Below, piece after piece: positions 8,327 through 17,237 of a stretch of 64,000 bases of DNA. This stretch comes from Lentzea aerocolonigenes. Lineage in GTDB: Bacteria > Actinomycetota > Actinomycetes > Mycobacteriales > Pseudonocardiaceae. The stretch is taken from NCBI RefSeq assembly GCF_000955955.1, contig NZ_JYJG01000020.1:55789-119788 (forward strand), read 5' to 3'. Below the pieces are notes generated by a model, which searched no databases, was not told the DNA's origin, and saw nothing but the letters and a program-made list of their open reading frames with translations. Made by a program: the position numbers and the translations under genes. The number at the start of each line of letters is the position of its first letter. Positions within the stretch are counted from its first letter, which is position 1.

Positions 8327-8396
8327 ACCGCCCCCTCACGCCGGTGATCGTCACCTTAGCTGGCACGGAGAGCGCTCTGAGGGGAAGATCGCGAGA

Positions 8397-8996
8397 GTGC
8401 TGACCGAGTGGCTCCACACCATCCCGCCGCTGCTGGTCTACCTCGTCGTAGGCCTGGTGGTCGGCATCGAGAGCGTCGGAATCCCGTTGCCGGGCGAGAT
8501 CGTTCTCGTCACCGCCGCACTCATGGCCTCACACCACGACGGCATCTCACCGGTGCTGGTCGGCGTGTGCGCCTCGGCGGGCGCGATCATCGGCGACAGC
8601 ATCGGGTACGCACTGGGCAAGCGGTTCGGGCCGCGCGTGTTCGGGTGGGCGGGCGAGAAGTTCCCCAGCCACTTCAGCGAGGACAAGGTCGGCCGCGCCC
8701 AGGCGCTGTTCACGAGGTTCGGCGCCTGGGCGGTCTTCTTCGGCCGGTTCGTGGCGTTGCTGCGGATCCTGTCCGGTCCGCTCGCCGCCACGATGGGCAT
8801 GCACTACGGGAAGTTCCTCCTGGCCAACGCAGCTGGCGGCATCGCGTGGGCCGGTGGCACGACGGCAGCGGTCTACTTCGTCGGCGAGGCGGCGGAGCAC
8901 TACCTCGCCGAGTTCTCCTGGATCGCGCTGCTCGTCGTGTTGCTGGCGGTGATCGGGTTCAGCGTCCGAGCCCGGCTCCGCCGTTCACCCCGATGA
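8397..8996 (+). CDS. DedA-family membrane protein
   Basis: 199 residues from GTG at 8397, with AGGGGAAG about 9 bases upstream. Hallmarks are ESVGIPLPGEIVL near the N-terminus, GASAGAIIGDSIGYALGKRFG-type segment around residues 60-80 and FFGRFVALLRILSGPLAATMGM around 115-135, followed by two more membrane segments and a basic tail. DedA proteins are inner-membrane proteins of the SNARE-associated/VTT superfamily linked to lipid carrier recycling and membrane homeostasis. Its end overlaps the convergent dehydrogenase gene by 38 bases. Confidence 0.9.
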   Translation: MLTEWLHTIPPLLVYLVVGLVVGIESVGIPLPGEIVLVTAALMASHHDGISPVLVGVCASAGAIIGDSIGYALGKRFGPRVFGWAGEKFPSHFSEDKVGRAQALFTRFGAWAVFFGRFVALLRILSGPLAATMGMHYGKFLLANAAGGIAWAGGTTAAVYFVGEAAEHYLAEFSWIALLVVLLAVIGFSVRARLRRSPR

Positions 8997-9678
8997 CCTG
9001 CGCCGTGATGTGCCCGGCCTCGGGCGACGTCAGGAAGGTGATCGCCGCGGCGATGTCCTCCGGCGTGCCCGCGCGCCCGTTGGCCGGGTTGCCGACGAGC
9101 TTCTTGCGCCGTTCCTCGCTCAGGGTGCCGCCGAAGAACTCCGTGTCCTCGGTGACGCCCGGCGACACCACGTTGACCGTGATCCCCCTGGCGCCCAACG
9201 CGAACGCGAGGTCCGCCGTCCACGCCTCGACCGCCGACTTCGCGGCGCCGTAAGCCCCCGATCCCCTGCGCCCGGCGATCGAGCCGAGCGTCACGACCCG
9301 CGCGTTGCCGGCCAGCCGCGGCTCGAGAGCCGTCGTCACCAGCACCGCGCTGATCACGTTCGACTCGTAGTTCGCGAGCCACAGGTTCCGCACGTCCGCC
9401 AGGTTCTGCGGCGCGGGCAGACGGCGAGTCATGTTGCCGCCTGCGTTGTTGACGAGAACGTCCACCGACTCCGGCAGATCGCTCAGTGCCGCCTCCACCG
9501 CGTCCGGGTCGGCCGCGTCGAACACCACCGCGCGCGCACCGATCTCCTCGGCCGCCGCCTTCAGGACGTCCTCCCGGCGTCCCGTGATCACCACGTCCAG
9601 GCCCTGCTGCACGAGCCGGGCCGCCACCGCCTTGCCGATGCCCGTGCCGCCGCCGGTCACCACTGCAATCCGTTTCAT
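8959..9678 (-). CDS. Short-chain dehydrogenase/reductase
   Basis: 239 residues from ATG at 9678. Classical SDR: cofactor motif TGGGTGIG (about residues 8-15), NNAGG (about 83), catalytic Ser in LGSIAGRRGSG and YGAAK around 145-150, then VNVVSPGVTEDTEFF. NAD(P)-dependent oxidoreductase of unknown substrate. It converges on the DedA gene with a 38-base overlap and is divergent from the hydrolase at 9787. Confidence 0.88.
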   Translation of the reverse strand: MKRIAVVTGGGTGIGKAVAARLVQQGLDVVITGRREDVLKAAAEEIGARAVVFDAADPDAVEAALSDLPESVDVLVNNAGGNMTRRLPAPQNLADVRNLWLANYESNVISAVLVTTALEPRLAGNARVVTLGSIAGRRGSGAYGAAKSAVEAWTADLAFALGARGITVNVVSPGVTEDTEFFGGTLSEERRKKLVGNPANGRAGTPEDIAAAITFLTSPEAGHITAQVIGVNGGAGLGR

Positions 9679-9786
9679 CCGATCTTCATAACAGCCGAAT
9701 ACATGCAGGTCGATCGGCCTGTTAGCCCATCCGGGTTCACGTGTGTGACTAGGCTGCTCAGACCCGACTCCACTGGGGAGAAATCC

Positions 9787-10629
9787 ATGGCGACACATGT
9801 TTTGGAAACCGACAAAGCAGCCATCACGTACGACGTGCACGGTGAGGGCGGCCGTCCGTTGATGATGATCGGCCAGCCGATGGACGCGTCCGGCTTCACC
9901 GCCCTGCGCGCGCAGTTCCCCGACCGCACAGTGATCACCTACGACCCGCGCGGGCTCGGCAGAAGCACCCGCTCGGACGGCAGCAAGGAGGCCAGGCCCG
10001 AGCTGCAGGCCGCGGACATCCACGCGATCATCGAGGCGGTCGGCGGCCCGGTCGACCTGTTCGCGTCCAGCGGTGGTGCGGTCACCGCGCTCGAGCTCGT
10101 CGCGTCCTATCCGGACGACGTGGTCACGCTCGTCGCACACGAACCGCCGCTCCTCGGCGTGCTGCCCGACTCCGACGCCGCCCGCCGTGCCCGTGACGGT
10201 TTCATCGACGCCTTCTTCGCCGGCGGGTTCGGCGCGGGCATGGCGCAGTTCATGGCGATGACCTCGTGGCAGGGCGAGTTCACCGACGAGTACTTCGCCC
10301 AGCCACCGGCCGACCCCGCGCAGTTCGGCCTGCCCACCGAGGACGACGGCAACCGCGACAACCCTTTGCTGTCCCGCGACTCCCTCGCCATCACCGACTA
10401 CCAGGTGAAGCCTGACGCCCTCGCCGCCGCACCGACCCGTGTCGTGATCGCCGTCGGTGAGGAGACCGGCAACACCTTCACCGGGCGCACCGCGGAGCAC
10501 ACCGCGAAGCTGCTCGGCCAGGACGCTGTCGTGTTCCCCAGCCACCACGGCGGGTTCATGGGCGGCGAGTTCGGCTACGCGGGCAAGCCGGAGGAGTTCG
10601 GCGTCAAGCTCCGCGAAGTGCTCGGCTGA
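9787..10629 (+). CDS. Alpha/beta-fold hydrolase
   Basis: 280 residues from ATG at 9787, preceded by GGGGAGAA. It shows the alpha/beta hydrolase order: strand with YDPRGLGRSTRSD (about residue 55), nucleophile elbow FASSGGAV (about 95, a variant of GxSxG), acid region AVGEETGNT and a late catalytic histidine in PSHHGGFMG. No signal peptide, so cytosolic. Its 3' end overlaps the convergent glycosyltransferase gene by 26 bases. Substrate unknown. Confidence 0.85.
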   Translation: MATHVLETDKAAITYDVHGEGGRPLMMIGQPMDASGFTALRAQFPDRTVITYDPRGLGRSTRSDGSKEARPELQAADIHAIIEAVGGPVDLFASSGGAVTALELVASYPDDVVTLVAHEPPLLGVLPDSDAARRARDGFIDAFFAGGFGAGMAQFMAMTSWQGEFTDEYFAQPPADPAQFGLPTEDDGNRDNPLLSRDSLAITDYQVKPDALAAAPTRVVIAVGEETGNTFTGRTAEHTAKLLGQDAVVFPSHHGGFMGGEFGYAGKPEEFGVKLREVLG

Positions 10630-11707
10630 GGATCACGTCGGCGGCGCGTGCCGCGCCGCCACCGGCATCGATGGCGGCACGCATTCGGTCCAGATTGGAC
10701 CTGATCGTGCCGCTCGATGCCACCCGTTCCACCGCCGCGCGCAGGTCCGCGTGGTCGTCGACCCGTTCGCCCAACCCAAGTTCGGCCACGCGGTCGCCGT
10801 TGGCGGCCTGTTCGGGCGTCTGCGGAACGATCACCAGCGGCACGCCCGCGTGCAGAGCCTCCATTGTGGAGTTCATGCCGCCGTGGCTGATGAACGCCGC
10901 GGCGTGCTTCAGCACCGCCGGCTGCGGAAACCACGGCCGCACCTCGATGTTCTCCGCCGGCTCGACCTCGCGCGCGGTCATCGCGACCTGCCAGCCGCCG
11001 TCCCGGAACTGGTCCTTGCACGCCTGGTAGAAGTTCGCGTCGCTCAGCACCGAGCCGAGCGAGACGAACACCAGCGGCAGGTCGGTGCGCGCCGGTGCCC
11101 ACTCCTCGTCGAGCCGGCTGCCCAGCACCGGCCCGACGAAGTGGAACGACTCGTCGAACGTCTCCCCGAACGGCTGCCACTCGCGCGGCACGAACACCAC
11201 GCTGGTCTCCTCCGGCGCCTCGATCGTGCTCGGGATGTCCAGCTCGACGTCGTTGGCCGCCACGAACTTCGCGAGATCGTCCGCGATGAACCTGGCGAGG
11301 CTCGAGTCCATCAACGTGTAGTGCTCGTTCGAGGCTGTGTGCGGGAGGGTGCGCACCGCCGGGATGCCGAGCTTGTGCGCCACCAGCCGCGCGGGCCAGT
11401 TCGTGGAGTCGTAGCAGATCAACTCAGGACGATCAGTCTCACAGCGCTCCAGCAGCAGCGGGTAGATGGCGACCATCGCCCTGAAGTAGTGCGGAAACCA
11501 CTCGTCGATCGGGTTGGCGGTGGCCGGCCGGAACTCGGGCAGCCCTGGCAGCTCCACCCAGCGCGCACCGGCCCCGATCACCGCCTCCGCGTGTTCCGGG
11601 CCGGTCGCGTACTCGACTTCGGCGCCGCGTCGCACCAGCTCCTCCACCACCGCGAGTGTGGGCGTGACGTGGCCATGTCCTGACAGCGTGACGAACAAGA
11701 TCCCCAT
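10604..11707 (-). CDS. Macrolide-type (UGT/GT1) glycosyltransferase
   Basis: 367 residues from ATG at 11707 (MGILFVTLSGHGHVTP), preferred to a start nine codons upstream because the family begins here. The GT-B fold is recognisable: N-terminal SGHGHVTPTLAVVEEL and the C-terminal nucleotide-sugar motif WFPQPAVLKHAAAFISHGG, followed by NSTMEALHAGVPLVIVPQTPEQ. Members transfer sugars to macrolides or other small molecules, often as self-resistance. No biosynthetic cluster adjoins it, so detoxification is a reasonable but unproven role. Confidence 0.9.
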   Translation of the reverse strand: MGILFVTLSGHGHVTPTLAVVEELVRRGAEVEYATGPEHAEAVIGAGARWVELPGLPEFRPATANPIDEWFPHYFRAMVAIYPLLLERCETDRPELICYDSTNWPARLVAHKLGIPAVRTLPHTASNEHYTLMDSSLARFIADDLAKFVAANDVELDIPSTIEAPEETSVVFVPREWQPFGETFDESFHFVGPVLGSRLDEEWAPARTDLPLVFVSLGSVLSDANFYQACKDQFRDGGWQVAMTAREVEPAENIEVRPWFPQPAVLKHAAAFISHGGMNSTMEALHAGVPLVIVPQTPEQAANGDRVAELGLGERVDDHADLRAAVERVASSGTIRSNLDRMRAAIDAGGGAARAADVILSRALRGA

Positions 11708-11747
11708 TTCGTCGATCCTGCCGAACACGGTCAAACGCTTTTTCGCA

Positions 11748-12659
11748 CTAGCGCAGGAAGGCCTCGATCACCTGGGCCACCCGCAGCCCGCTCGCGAAGT
11801 CCGCCAGGTCGCGCGGGTGCTCTCCCCGCACGGCCTGCGCGAACAGCGTCAGCCGCGAGTAGTCCGAGCCGGTCTGCTTGAGCGGCACCGGCTCCCATCC
11901 ACCACCGTCCGAAATGGACAGATCAGCCCACTGGTCCAGGCGCAGCGAGCGTTCGGTGCCCCACACAGTCCACTCGTAGACCTCGGGCCCGGCCAGTCCG
12001 GAGAACGCCGACACGTGCACCGGCACGCCGGTCCCGCGCAGCACGCCGCGTGCCGCCACCTCGGCGGCACCGGCCTCGGGGAAGTCCGAGGACACGGACT
12101 CCACCGTCAGCGGCCCGAGCAACCGGTCGGTCAGGTAGACGAAGTGCGACAACACCTCTCGGACGAACCCGCCCTGCTCGGACCGCGCGAGCCACGCCGC
12201 CTCCGCCTGGAACGCCCGTGGCCAGCGCGGGAACTGCAGCCTGATCTCCACGCCCCGCAGCGTGCCCAGCTCCGGCAGCCGCCGTTCGATCTCGACCGTC
12301 GCGACCATGTCCGACAACGCGAAGTTCACCGCGTTCGGCAGCCCTTCAGCGGCCGCCGCCATCGCGCGCGCCTCGTCGAGGTCGACCGCGAGCGGCTTCT
12401 CGCAGAACACCGCCTTGCCGGCTTTGAACGCCTTGAGCGTCAGTTCGGCGTGCAGGGCGGGCGGAGTGGCGATGTACACCGCGTCCACATCGGACAGCAC
12501 GTCGTCCAGCGAGGTGACGACCGGGACGTCGAGCGTGCGGGGTGCGACGTCGACGCCCGCGACCACGGTGTAGCCGGGATGGGCCTGCGCCGCCGTCAGC
12601 ATCCGGGTGCCCATGGCGCCCAGGCCGACGACGGCGAGGCGAATCGGATCAGCGATCAT
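11748..12659 (-). CDS. Gfo/Idh/MocA-family oxidoreductase
   Basis: 303 residues from ATG at 12659. N-terminal Rossmann motif VVGLGAMGTRM, then YIATPPALHAELTLKAFKAGKAVFCEKPLA, the family signature whose EKP lysine lies at about residue 90. The C-terminal domain is the usual beta-sheet dimerisation unit. These enzymes use NAD(P) on sugars, inositols or related polyols. It lies 40 bases downstream of the glycosyltransferase start on the same strand, so it is upstream of that gene in transcription and could be co-expressed. Confidence 0.88.
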   Translation of the reverse strand: MIADPIRLAVVGLGAMGTRMLTAAQAHPGYTVVAGVDVAPRTLDVPVVTSLDDVLSDVDAVYIATPPALHAELTLKAFKAGKAVFCEKPLAVDLDEARAMAAAAEGLPNAVNFALSDMVATVEIERRLPELGTLRGVEIRLQFPRWPRAFQAEAAWLARSEQGGFVREVLSHFVYLTDRLLGPLTVESVSSDFPEAGAAEVAARGVLRGTGVPVHVSAFSGLAGPEVYEWTVWGTERSLRLDQWADLSISDGGGWEPVPLKQTGSDYSRLTLFAQAVRGEHPRDLADFASGLRVAQVIEAFLR

Positions 12660-12663
12660 GCAC

Positions 12664-13746
12664 CTATTCTGCAGGTGCCCAGGCCTTCGACAGCTTGACC
12701 CGCGTGCCGGTCTGCAACAGCGACCCGGTGTAGAGCCTGGACGCGACCAGCAGGATCACCACGACGGTCGCCGCGAGGATGCCCAGTGAGGCCAGCGCCT
12801 CCCACGGCTGGGCCTGCTGTGCGAACATCCGGACCGGCATCGCCACACCCGCGGTGAACGGCACGTACGACATCACGGCGAGCACCGCGGGGTTGTCGAA
12901 GAAGAACTGCACACCGAAGTACGGGCCCATCACCGCGATCATCACGAGGCCCATCGTCGAGCCGAGGTCCTCCTGCCGGCTGACCAGCGCGCCCGCGACC
13001 GCCCACATCGACGAGATCAGCACGAACCCGAGCAGCAGGAACGGGATGAACCAGCCCAGCGCGGGCACGACCACCGCCAGCAGTTCGGACAGGCCGGCAA
13101 CCCTGAGCGCGATGGGCGCTGTTAGCGCTAACACGATCACCTGACCCATCGTCAGGATCACGTGGCCGAGGATCTTGCCCGCGAGCAGCGCCCTCACCGG
13201 CACCGTCGACACGAGGATCTCGACGATCCGGGTCTGCTTCTCGGTCACGGTGCTCTGCGCGATCGCGGCGCCGCCCATGCCGAACATCAGGAACACCAGC
13301 CCGAACACCAGCACGGTGACGAACCGCTGGTCGGAGCTCACCGCGGACGGGTCGAGCAGCTCGACCGGAGGTGACGCCACGAGCTGGCGGATCACGTCGC
13401 CGGGCGGGTCGTTCAGCGCGAGGACCTTGATCCCGCTGCCGTCCGGGACGATCGCGGCCTCGACCTCGTCGGCCCTGATCAGGTCCGAGGCGGTCTGCAC
13501 GTCGGCGACCTCGCGGACGTCCAGCGCCTTGCCCTTCACCACCTGCACGGCCGACCCGACCGCGGCGACCTTGGGGTCGTCGCCGCCGAACACCGTCGGC
13601 AGCACTGTGAGCGCGAACAACCCCGCGATCGTAACGACGAAGCTGATCCAGAAGCCCTTGGTGCCGACGAGAGTCTTGATCTCCCGCTCGGCGACGAGCC
13701 AGGTCGCCTGCGCAAAAGTAGCCCTGTTGGAAGAAATCGTGGCCAT
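12664..13746 (-). CDS. ABC-2 type transporter permease (NatB-like)
   Basis: 360 residues. One membrane helix near residue 30, a large extracytoplasmic loop (residues 55-155) and then five or six helices from about 160 onward, the ABC-2/NatB layout. FGMGGAAIAQSTVTEKQTRIVEILVST marks the conserved cytoplasmic coupling segment (around residue 180). It starts 2 bases after the ATPase stop and the two should form one exporter. A perfect 14-base palindrome (13120-13133) lies inside the gene and encodes Leu-Ala-Leu-Thr with TTA and CTA codons. Confidence 0.88.
   Translation of the reverse strand: MATISSNRATFAQATWLVAEREIKTLVGTKGFWISFVVTIAGLFALTVLPTVFGGDDPKVAAVGSAVQVVKGKALDVREVADVQTASDLIRADEVEAAIVPDGSGIKVLALNDPPGDVIRQLVASPPVELLDPSAVSSDQRFVTVLVFGLVFLMFGMGGAAIAQSTVTEKQTRIVEILVSTVPVRALLAGKILGHVILTMGQVIVLALTAPIALRVAGLSELLAVVVPALGWFIPFLLLGFVLISSMWAVAGALVSRQEDLGSTMGLVMIAVMGPYFGVQFFFDNPAVLAVMSYVPFTAGVAMPVRMFAQQAQPWEALASLGILAATVVVILLVASRLYTGSLLQTGTRVKLSKAWAPAE
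13120..13133. repeat. Intragenic palindrome TGTTAGCGCTAACA
   Basis: Perfect 14-base palindrome inside the ABC permease gene, read there as part of Val-Leu-Ala-Leu-Thr using TTA and CTA codons. Near-identical copies lie at 19633, 23861, 34691 and 52844. Confidence 0.8.
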
Positions 13747-13748
13747 GG

Positions 13749-14618
13749 TCAGATCACTTCCTTGAAGATCTCGTCGAGGGTGGGCACCACCGGCGTGAAC
13801 GAGCGGACCTCGCCGCGTCGCACGGCCTCGGCGAGCACCTGCTGCGGTTCCGCCTCGAAGACCGCGCGCGGCCCGTCGAGGTCGAGGATCGTCACGCCGG
13901 GCACGTCGCGGACCCAGCCCGCGTCCTGGGCGACGACGATCTCGAACCGGGCCGTCGCGTGCCGGTTCCGCAGCTCCTCGCGGGATCCTGCGGCGGCGAT
14001 CCGTCCTTTTGAGATGATCACGACGTCGTCGCAGAGCCGTTCGACGATCGCCAGCTGGTGGCTCGAGAACAGCACCGGCACCCCGCTCGCCGCCCGCTTG
14101 CGCAGCACGTCGAGCACGGTTTCGACGGCGATCGGGTCGAGCCCGGAGAACGGTTCGTCCAGGATCAGCACGTCCGGGTCGTGCACCAGCGCGGCGGCGA
14201 TCTGCACGCGCTGCTGGTTGCCGAGCGACAGCTGCTCCAGCCGGTCGTTCGCACGGTCGGTGAGTTCCAGGTCGTCGAGCAGCTGGTCGGTGTTGCGCTG
14301 CGCGACCGTCCTTTCGACACCGTGCAGCCGCCCGAGCCAGGTGATCTGGTCGCGCACCTTCATCTTCGGGTAGAGGCCGCGTTCTTCCGGCATGTAGCCG
14401 AAATGCGGCCGGTTCTGGGACGTCATCTCGACGCCCTGCCAGCTCACCGAGCCCCCGTGCGCGGCGAGCACCCCCAGCACGATCCGCATCGTGGTCGTCT
14501 TGCCGGACCCGTTGGCGCCCAGGAAGCCCGTCATGCGGCCGGGCCGCACGTCGAAGCTCACCTCGTCGAGCACCTTCAGGTCGCCGAAACTCCGGCTGAT
14601 CCCCCTGACAGTCAACAT
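13749..14618 (-). CDS. ABC transporter ATP-binding protein (NatA-like)
   Basis: 289 residues. Walker A GANGSGKTT (about residue 35), signature LSLGNQQRVQIAAALVHDP (about 135-150), Walker B VLILDEPFSGLD and the switch histidine in LFSSHQ. The C-terminal DUF4162-like region is normal for drug/sodium-export ATPases. It pairs with the permease gene just downstream. Substrate unknown; drug, lipid or sodium export are family options. Confidence 0.93.
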   Translation of the reverse strand: MLTVRGISRSFGDLKVLDEVSFDVRPGRMTGFLGANGSGKTTTMRIVLGVLAAHGGSVSWQGVEMTSQNRPHFGYMPEERGLYPKMKVRDQITWLGRLHGVERTVAQRNTDQLLDDLELTDRANDRLEQLSLGNQQRVQIAAALVHDPDVLILDEPFSGLDPIAVETVLDVLRKRAASGVPVLFSSHQLAIVERLCDDVVIISKGRIAAAGSREELRNRHATARFEIVVAQDAGWVRDVPGVTILDLDGPRAVFEAEPQQVLAEAVRRGEVRSFTPVVPTLDEIFKEVI

Positions 14619-14650
14619 GAGGGGAAATCTATGCGGGTTCGACCAAGATC

Positions 14651-14686
14651 GCGTCCGCCGCGAGGCATCCTCCTCGCGGAGGACGC
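14651..14686 (-). terminator. Hairpin after fdhD
   Basis: A 15-base stem with one mismatch (14651-14665 against 14672-14686) and a 6-base loop lies just past the fdhD stop and before the ABC ATPase start. A factor-independent terminator without a T-tract, as is usual in high-GC actinomycetes. Confidence 0.7.
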
Positions 14687-14694
14687 TGTTCGGG

Positions 14695-15534
14695 CTAGCG
14701 GGCTCCGACCGCGACGCCCAGGCGGTGGCCTCCCGTGTAGACGTTCATCGAGGTGCCCCTGAGGAACCCGACCAGGGTCACGCCCATCTCCTCAGCCAGG
14801 TCGGCCGCGAGCGACGACGGCGCGGACACCGCCGTGAGCACCGGAATGCCGGCCATGACCGCCTTCTGGACCAGCTCGAACGACGCCCGGCCGCTGACCA
14901 TCAGCACGGTGCCGGTGAGCGGCAGGCGTCCGTTGCGGGTGGCCCAGCCGACGACCTTGTCGACCGCGTTGTGCCGGCCGACGTCTTCACGCAGGCACAG
15001 CAGGTTGCCGGCCGCGTCGAAGAGGCCGGCCGCGTGCAGGCCGCCGGTCTTGTCGAACACTCGTTGCGCGACACGGAGTTTCGCCGGGAACTCCGTGATC
15101 AGCTTGGGGTCGAGGCGGATCGGGTCCGCCGCCACCTGCCACGTCGCGGTCGTCCGCACGGCGTCCAGGCTCGCCTTGCCGCACAGCCCGCAGGACGACG
15201 TGGTGTAGAAGTTGCGCTCGATCGACGGGTCCGGCGGTGCGACGCCATCCGCGAGGCCGACGTCGAGCACGTTGTAGGTGTTGCTTCCATCGGCCGTGGC
15301 GCCCGCGCAGTAGCGGATGTTCGCGATGTCGGACGGGTTGCGCACCACGCCTTCGCTGACCAGGAAGCCCGCCGCGAGGTCGAAGTCGTCACCCGGCGTG
15401 CGCATGGTGACGGCGAGCGACTTGCCCCGCACGCGGATCTCCAGCGGTTCCTCGACCGCCAGCGTGTCCGGCCGCGCGGTGGCCGCGTCGTCCACCAGCC
15501 GCACCACGCGCCGCCTGCTCGTCACTCGTCCCAT
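14695..15534 (-). CDS. fdhD: Formate dehydrogenase accessory sulfurtransferase FdhD
   Basis: 279 residues. It has the FdhD signature: N-terminal EEPLEIRVRGKSLAVTMRTPGDDFDLAAGFL, then SSCGLCGKASLD with the paired cysteines used for sulfur transfer, CLREDVGRHNAVDKVVG and SGRASFELVQKA. FdhD passes sulfur from a cysteine desulfurase to the molybdenum cofactor of formate dehydrogenase. The formate dehydrogenase itself is not in this window. It follows the OFA transporter and a small conserved gene on the same strand, consistent with oxalate/formate metabolism. Confidence 0.95.
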   Translation of the reverse strand: MGRVTSRRRVVRLVDDAATARPDTLAVEEPLEIRVRGKSLAVTMRTPGDDFDLAAGFLVSEGVVRNPSDIANIRYCAGATADGSNTYNVLDVGLADGVAPPDPSIERNFYTTSSCGLCGKASLDAVRTTATWQVAADPIRLDPKLITEFPAKLRVAQRVFDKTGGLHAAGLFDAAGNLLCLREDVGRHNAVDKVVGWATRNGRLPLTGTVLMVSGRASFELVQKAVMAGIPVLTAVSAPSSLAADLAEEMGVTLVGFLRGTSMNVYTGGHRLGVAVGAR

Positions 15535-15868
15535 GCCCTGCCTCCCTGCAGATCGCGACGCACTCGTCCAGCAGCCGCCGCAACACCTCGTCCCCGCGCA
15601 ACGCCCGCACCGCCCTGGCCACTTTCCAGTTGCGCGGCCACCACTGCGGGGCGTCGATCCCGCTGCTCTCGAGGCAGTGCGCGGTGATCTTCTGCGCCGC
15701 CGGGGCGTTCTCCGTGCCGATCACCCTGGTGGCGAACGGCAACAGCCTTCTCCGACCATCCTCAGTGGACTGATCGTTCACGCACCGCGCCACACACGCC
15801 AGCACCGGGTGCACACAGGCGGGCCGGTCCGACCACACCTCGCCCGCGAGCACCGACGTGAGCTCCAT
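15389..15868 (-). CDS. Conserved small protein upstream of fdhD
   Basis: 159 residues from ATG at 15868 if the frame is read to its stop. The first 110 residues look genuine: VHPVLACVARCVNDQST, LLPFATRVIGTEN and a Trp-rich WWPRNWKVARAVRAL segment, a pattern I associate with conserved actinobacterial hypotheticals. The last 48 codons overlap fdhD by 146 bases and are Arg/Gly-rich shadow-like sequence, so the native C-terminus may have been lost to a frameshift or the overlap may be real. No function can be assigned. Confidence 0.55.
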   Translation of the reverse strand: MELTSVLAGEVWSDRPACVHPVLACVARCVNDQSTEDGRRRLLPFATRVIGTENAPAAQKITAHCLESSGIDAPQWWPRNWKVARAVRALRGDEVLRRLLDECVAICREAGHGTSDEQAARGAAGGRRGHRAAGHAGGRGTAGDPRAGQVARRHHAHAG

Positions 15869-15927
15869 CAGGCAACAACCTTCGGACGGCGTCTGGTGCC
15901 AGCCCTTAGCGAGCCTCGGCACCCGGC

Positions 15928-17175
15928 TCACAGGCGCGGCCTTCCCGGCTGCGACAGCTGCCTGGTGAGCACCGAGCCCGCCAGGCCGAGCACCCCGGCC
16001 GCGACGAACGCGAACGCCGGCCCTTGCGACGCAAGCACGATCGCCGCGATGAGCGCTCCCGCCGCCTTCGCCGTGTAGAGGACGCCGAAGTTCTGCGCGC
16101 CGTTCGTCTCGCCGAAGTACTCCCTGGTGAGACCGACCAGCAACGAGTAGCAGCACCCAGTGCCGAGGCCCGCCAGTGCGGCCCCTATCAGCAACCCCGT
16201 GACGTTCTGGGAGTACAGCAGCACGAACTGCGCCATACCTCCGGTGGCCAACGTCCAGACCAGCGCCTTCCTGCGCCCGATCTTGTCCGAGATCCACCCG
16301 ACCAGCACACGTCCGGTGCCCGTCGCCGCCGCGAGTGTCGCCAGTGCGATGACGCCGAGCACCTTGGTGCCCACGAACAGCGGCAGGTAGACCAAGTCGT
16401 AGAGCGACACCGCCGCCGCGAACGCCACACCGCCGTACAGCCACCAGAAGGTGCCGCACCGCATGGCCTCGTGTGTCCGGAACTCCTTGAGCGCGAATCG
16501 GTTCGGCACCCGCGCCCGATCCAGTGCCCACTCGCGCGGCGAGACGTGCGGCGGCCACCAGTGCTCGGGCGGATCCTTCATCAACGCCCCAGCGACAGCT
16601 GTTGTGGCGACGATCGCGACAGCTGTTTGAGTGAGGAAGCCGGTGACGTTCTGCAGGAACAGGCCAGTAGCCAGTGCGAACGGCACCGACCCGTACGCGA
16701 AGGCGCCGCTGACGAACGCGACCTTCCTGGTGACGCGTTCCGGATACCACCGGACGATCGTGCCGAGGCACGTCGCGTAGATCAGCCCCGCCCCGATGCC
16801 ACCGAGCACGGAGTACCCGACGAGCTGCCCTTGCCCGAGCGTGAAGAACCCCGCGCCGGTGAGGATCGCGCCCATCCACATGGCCCCGGTGGGCGTCAGT
16901 CTCTTCTGCTCGCGCAGCCACGCCGCCGGAAACGCCGTGCCCGCCTGGCACACGGTCCACAACGCCAGCGCCCAGAAGAGCTCCGGCACACTCCACCGGT
17001 CCTGCAACTGCGGGATCAGCGCGCCGAAGCCGTACTGCCCGATGCCGGCCGCGAGCATCGCCGCCCAGGCCGCCCACAACACCGCGCGGCGCGACCGCCC
17101 CGACACTTCGACGTCGGTCTCCCCCACCCGGTAGAGCCTGCCGACGTGATCACGTACGTAAGTCGCGACTGGCAT
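15928..17175 (-). CDS. OFA-family (oxalate/formate antiporter) MFS transporter
   Basis: About 415 residues; ATG at 17175 is preferred because GGGGTGA precedes it, with GTG at 17184 as an alternative. Twelve membrane segments. The MFS A-type loop WISDKIGRRKALVW lies between helices in the second half, and GLGTGCCYSLLVGLTREYFGETNGAQNFG matches the OFA subgroup, which has an NG(A)xNxG-like region near helix 11. Related proteins exchange oxalate for formate or import carboxylates. The promoter contains the 24-base operator shared with the TPP-enzyme/sucCD locus, supporting an oxalate or formate role. Confidence 0.85.
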   Translation of the reverse strand: MPVATYVRDHVGRLYRVGETDVEVSGRSRRAVLWAAWAAMLAAGIGQYGFGALIPQLQDRWSVPELFWALALWTVCQAGTAFPAAWLREQKRLTPTGAMWMGAILTGAGFFTLGQGQLVGYSVLGGIGAGLIYATCLGTIVRWYPERVTRKVAFVSGAFAYGSVPFALATGLFLQNVTGFLTQTAVAIVATTAVAGALMKDPPEHWWPPHVSPREWALDRARVPNRFALKEFRTHEAMRCGTFWWLYGGVAFAAAVSLYDLVYLPLFVGTKVLGVIALATLAAATGTGRVLVGWISDKIGRRKALVWTLATGGMAQFVLLYSQNVTGLLIGAALAGLGTGCCYSLLVGLTREYFGETNGAQNFGVLYTAKAAGALIAAIVLASQGPAFAFVAAGVLGLAGSVLTRQLSQPGRPRL

Positions 17176-17195
17176 GCACTTCACCCCGTCCCGAG

Positions 17196-17219
17196 GATTG
17201 CATACAGTATGAGGTAGGC
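17196..17219. promoter_or_regulatory. Operator between OFA transporter and moeA
   Basis: Second copy of the 24-base block at 692-715, 23 of 24 bases identical. The core is CATAC-A-GTATG (17201-17211). TTGCAT (17198-17203), 16 bases, TATACC (17220-17225) has the same -35/-10 spacing as at the first site, but it would give moeA a leader of only a few bases. It lies about 20 bases upstream of the OFA start, where a bound repressor would block both directions. Confidence 0.72.
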
Positions 17220-17237
17220 TATACCACGGGAGCCGCG

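Noticed and set aside
15895..15923. GGTGCC...GGCACC inverted repeat between the OFA gene and the small gene, possible riboswitch
   Set aside because: Short arms, no conserved core, and a simple attenuator or chance pairing explains it equally well.
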